Assembly: GCA_910577055.1 (NCBI GenBank) | Contig: CAJTKX010000005.1 | Location: forward strand, 62,001-126,000 | Reading direction: 5' to 3' | Source: an uncultured Christensenella sp. | GTDB taxonomy: Bacteria > Bacillota > Clostridia > Christensenellales > Borkfalkiaceae | DNA: 64,000 bases | Shown here: positions 61,702 to 64,000 of the stretch, piece after piece | Layout: every line of letters begins with the position of its first letter | How positions within the stretch are numbered: the first letter of the stretch is position 1 | The notes under the pieces: model-generated | Database searches by the model: none | The model's input: only the letters and a program-made list of their open reading frames with translations | Told to the model about the DNA's origin: nothing | Translations under genes and position numbers: made by a program

Positions 61702-62577
61702 TCAAGGTAAATAAAATTTAAGTTTCTTTTCAACTATATGCGCTTCGAGCGGCACGTTGTCGTACAGTTCGCCCTCGGCTTGCAAGGTGTAGTTTTCGTC
61801 CTCGTGCACAAAAGTCGCCGCCTTCGTCCTAACGAAGGTTACGTTTTTAACCTCGTCAACCTTGCCCGCTACAAGCTTGAAAAACGCTTTAATCATTCCC
61901 AATCTCGAAATATAGTCCACAATAAGCAAATCAAGATACCCGTCGTCTATTTCCGCGTTGGGGAACAGTTTTATGCCCCCGCCGACTTGCTTGCCGTTGC
62001 CAAGCGCGGCGATAAGCCCGTAGTGTTTTTCTTCTTTTCCGTCGTATTTCAAGGTAAAATTGCAGCTTTTGAAGCTTATAAGCGAGGGGATAAGCGCACG
62101 AAAATATTTAGAGTGCCCGCGCATTTTTCTAGTATAAACGCGCTTTAAAATATCCACGTCTATGCCCATACCCACGGCATTTATTGAGCGCAACCCCGAC
62201 GAAAGCTCTATAAAATCAATTGCTTTGGGCGCTTTAAAGGCAATAATTTCCGCCGCCCTTTTCGCGTCGCTCGGAATTTTTGCCGTCGCGGCAAAATCGT
62301 TGCCCGTTCCGAACGGTATAAGCCCTAACGAGCATTTATCGAAGTTTTTAAACCCGTTTAAAATATCGTGCAATGTTCCGTCGCCGCCCATTGCTATAAT
62401 GGTGTGTTCCTCATCGGAAGCGGTTATTATCTCCGCTTGCCGTTTCGCGTCGCCTTCCTTATGGGTCAAAAACACTTCATATTCTTTTCCCGCAACGTCC
62501 AAAACCCTTTTAACGGTTTCAAGCTTTCGGCTTCCATTGCCCTTCAAATGTGTTTCGTTTGCGATTATGTAGTACAA
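61702..62577 (-). CDS. Diacylglycerol/sphingosine-type lipid kinase (YegS/DgkB family)
   Basis: About 291 residues. Catalytic-domain motif IIAMGGDGTLHDILNGF near 60, FGTGNDFAATAKIP and AVGMGIDVDIL; C-terminal beta domain ending with HEDENYTLQAEGELYDN. Phosphorylates diacylglycerol or a related lipid. TTG at 62577 is chosen: it gives the family start YYIIANETHLKGNG and has GGAGAG 7 bases upstream; the longer reading to 62619 runs into the promoter. Confidence 0.9.
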   Translation of the reverse strand: MYYIIANETHLKGNGSRKLETVKRVLDVAGKEYEVFLTHKEGDAKRQAEIITASDEEHTIIAMGGDGTLHDILNGFKNFDKCSLGLIPFGTGNDFAATAKIPSDAKRAAEIIAFKAPKAIDFIELSSGLRSINAVGMGIDVDILKRVYTRKMRGHSKYFRALIPSLISFKSCNFTLKYDGKEEKHYGLIAALGNGKQVGGGIKLFPNAEIDDGYLDLLIVDYISRLGMIKAFFKLVAGKVDEVKNVTFVRTKAATFVHEDENYTLQAEGELYDNVPLEAHIVEKKLKFYLP

Positions 62578-62610
62578 AATATTCTCTCCGTAAATTGGTG
62601 TACCGAATTT

Positions 62611-62662
62611 ATTATACAATATTTAAAACAGAATTGCAATACTTTTAAAAAAAGGCTATAAT
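62611..62662. promoter_or_regulatory. Divergent promoters sharing one palindromic -35 hexamer
   Basis: TTGCAA (62634-62639) is its own reverse complement. To the right a 17-base spacer leads to TATAAT (62657-62662, + strand, cca). To the left a 17-base spacer leads to TATAAT on the minus strand (62616-62611, lipid kinase). Confidence 0.8.
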
Positions 62663-62671
62663 AGATTTGAA

Positions 62672-64000
62672 ATGAAAAAAACTTTACCGCAAAACTTAAT
62701 ACGGCTTGCCGAGCGTTGTCCGTATCCGCTGTTCGTGGTAGGGGGAAGAGTGCGCGACTTTATCGCAAAGCTTGCAACGGACAAGCCAGATACCGATATT
62801 TGCGCCCCCGCGCCCGCCGAGGACTTCGTTTCCCGCGCCAAGGAAGCGGGTTTTACAATCGACGCGGTCTATAAAAATACGGGCACGGTCAAGCTTTCTT
62901 GCGGCAAAGAGGACTATGAGTTTACCTCGTTCCGTTCGGACGAATATATAAGGGGAGTGCACCGCCCCGTAAACACTTTTTTTACGGACGATATTTCGCT
63001 TGACGCGCGCCGCCGCGACTTTAAATGCAACGCCGTTTATTACGATATAAACGGCGGGAAATTCGTTGACCCTTTGGGTGGAATCGACGATATAAAAAAC
63101 CGTGTTTTGTCCACGGTTGCGGCGGCTGAAAAAGTGTTCGGTGAGGACGGTTTGCGTTTAATGCGCCTTGCAAGAATAGCCGCCGAAACGGGCTTTACGC
63201 CCACCGAAGAATGCCTTGACGGCGCGCGCCGCAACGCGGAGTTGATAACCGATATTGCGCCCGAAAGAATATGGGCGGAGCTTGATAGGATTTTACACGC
63301 AAATTTGCGATACGGGCGGGAATATGCCGCAATTAACGGGCTTTCCGTGCTGAAAAAAACGGGTGTTTTCGGGTTGATTCTGCCCGAGCTTTCCATCGGC
63401 GACGGTATGCCGCAAAGAAGCGACATTCACCGCTACGACGTGTTAAAGCATTCCTTTTGCACGGTTAAGTATTCCGACGAAAAAATCCGCCTTGCCGCGC
63501 TTTTGCACGACGTCGGCAAGCCATACTGTATGATAAAAAACGGCAATTTTTACAATCACGAAACAGATGGGGCAAGGATAGCGGGTGAAATCTGCAACCG
63601 CCTTAAAGTTCCCAAAAAATTGACCGAAGAAGTCGTCAAATTGACCGAGCTTCACATGTACGATTTGCGTTGCGACGCGCGCGAAAACAAGGTTCGCAAA
63701 TTCATAATTAAAAACCTTAAATATTTTGACAAACTGATGCTTTTAAAACAAGCAGATTTTTCCGCTTGTCGGGACGATTTATCACCCGCGCCGTCGGTTG
63801 TCAAGATGACTGCGATTTACGAAAAAATGAAAGCCGAAGGCGTGCCTTTAACGTTAAAGCAGCTTGCCGTGCGCGGCGACGAACTTATAGCCGCGGGCTG
63901 CCCAAAGGAGCGTACGGGTAAGGTCTTGGAAAAACTTTTGCTTGCTTGCGCCGTCGGACAGGTTCGGAACGACAAAGCAAAACTCGTTTCATACGCGCAA
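62672..64000 (+). CDS. cca: CCA tRNA nucleotidyltransferase / poly(A) polymerase family (partial)
   Basis: 443 codons, open to the right edge. Class II nucleotidyltransferase: FVVGGRVRDFIA, DTDICAP (metal Asp pair), ARRRDFKCNAVYYD, LMRLARIAAETGF, plus an HD domain motif LLHDVGKPYCM that suggests the HD-containing CCA-adding type. It repairs or adds the CCA tail of tRNAs. ATG at 62672 lies only 9 bases after the -10 hexamer and has no ribosome site, so the mRNA is probably leaderless or nearly so. Confidence 0.93.
   Translation, partial: MKKTLPQNLIRLAERCPYPLFVVGGRVRDFIAKLATDKPDTDICAPAPAEDFVSRAKEAGFTIDAVYKNTGTVKLSCGKEDYEFTSFRSDEYIRGVHRPVNTFFTDDISLDARRRDFKCNAVYYDINGGKFVDPLGGIDDIKNRVLSTVAAAEKVFGEDGLRLMRLARIAAETGFTPTEECLDGARRNAELITDIAPERIWAELDRILHANLRYGREYAAINGLSVLKKTGVFGLILPELSIGDGMPQRSDIHRYDVLKHSFCTVKYSDEKIRLAALLHDVGKPYCMIKNGNFYNHETDGARIAGEICNRLKVPKKLTEEVVKLTELHMYDLRCDARENKVRKFIIKNLKYFDKLMLLKQADFSACRDDLSPAPSVVKMTAIYEKMKAEGVPLTLKQLAVRGDELIAAGCPKERTGKVLEKLLLACAVGQVRNDKAKLVSYAQ

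Overview
The window reads as chromosome of an anaerobic, Gram-positive-type bacterium, most likely an uncultured gut member of the Bacillota (Clostridia). This is an inference from gene content: a Na+-type V-ATPase in the Enterococcus ntp gene order, rubrerythrin, an O2-sensitive [4Fe-4S] L-serine dehydratase and L-cysteine desulfidase, lipoproteins with Gram-positive lipoboxes, a SpoIIE-type phosphatase, GGAGG-type ribosome sites and a secreted M60 mucin-type peptidase. Genes are dense and mostly on the + strand, with strong rho-independent terminators between units.

Layout. 1-3.1 kb: glycogen/starch enzymes (GH13 fragment, glgB). 3.2-6.4 kb: Fe-S block (nadA, Rrf2/IscR-type repressor, iscS, iscU) with a palindromic operator on the iscS promoter. 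6.5-10.3 kb: P2A Ca2+-ATPase, a GNAT acetyltransferase and rubrerythrin. 10.7-14.4 kb: accessory island abutting the 3' end of tRNA-Ala. It has a large serine recombinase, a 2H-phosphoesterase-like gene, a small winged-helix-like gene, 20-bp inverted termini, short direct repeats and several very large imperfect palindromes. 14.7-22.3 kb: cysteine desulfidase, TcdA, a 1429-residue membrane-anchored M60 peptidase, a PhnP-like hydrolase and tRNA-Ser. 22.3-25.3 kb: second accessory patch (decayed fragments, XRE regulator, SGNH hydrolase, orphan PD-(D/E)XK-like protein) and a previously unlabelled small RNA candidate with its own promoter and terminator. 25.3-30.4 kb: serine dehydratase with a structured leader, then grpE-dnaK-dnaJ. 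30.45-30.67 kb: five DnaA boxes in about 210 bp. 30.7-35.6 kb: DUF3737 protein, MATE exporter, polar amino-acid ABC transporter.

35.8-44.3 kb: complete V-ATPase operon ntpF-I-K-E-C-G-A-B-D. Its c subunit carries the Na+ ligand set. It is followed by a separately promoted DUF1538 transporter with two PII-like proteins, so a Na+-coupled energetics cluster is plausible. 46.8-52.9 kb: methionine operon (PLP transsulfuration enzymes, metF, separate MetH-activation protein, short MetH lacking its own activation domain). A cobalamin riboswitch with an intrinsic terminator follows and controls a lipoprotein and a membrane S-component-like protein, presumably B12 uptake feeding MetH. 54.4-56.4 kb: aldo/keto reductase, an inactivated IS200-type element, tRNA-Arg and a duplicated tRNA 5' half. 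56.4-64 kb: YiiX-like hydrolase, PepV-like dipeptidase, NarL-type two-component pair, PAS-SpoIIE phosphatase with a cysteine cluster, and a lipid kinase and CCA-adding enzyme driven by back-to-back promoters that share one palindromic -35 hexamer.

The most unusual signals are the palindrome-rich tRNA-Ala island, the small RNA at 25.2 kb, the DnaA-box cluster, apparently leaderless transcripts (nadA, DUF3737, cca), two genes whose ribosome site points at ATA or ACG instead of ATG, and repeated Lys/Ala-rich low-complexity tails on unrelated proteins.
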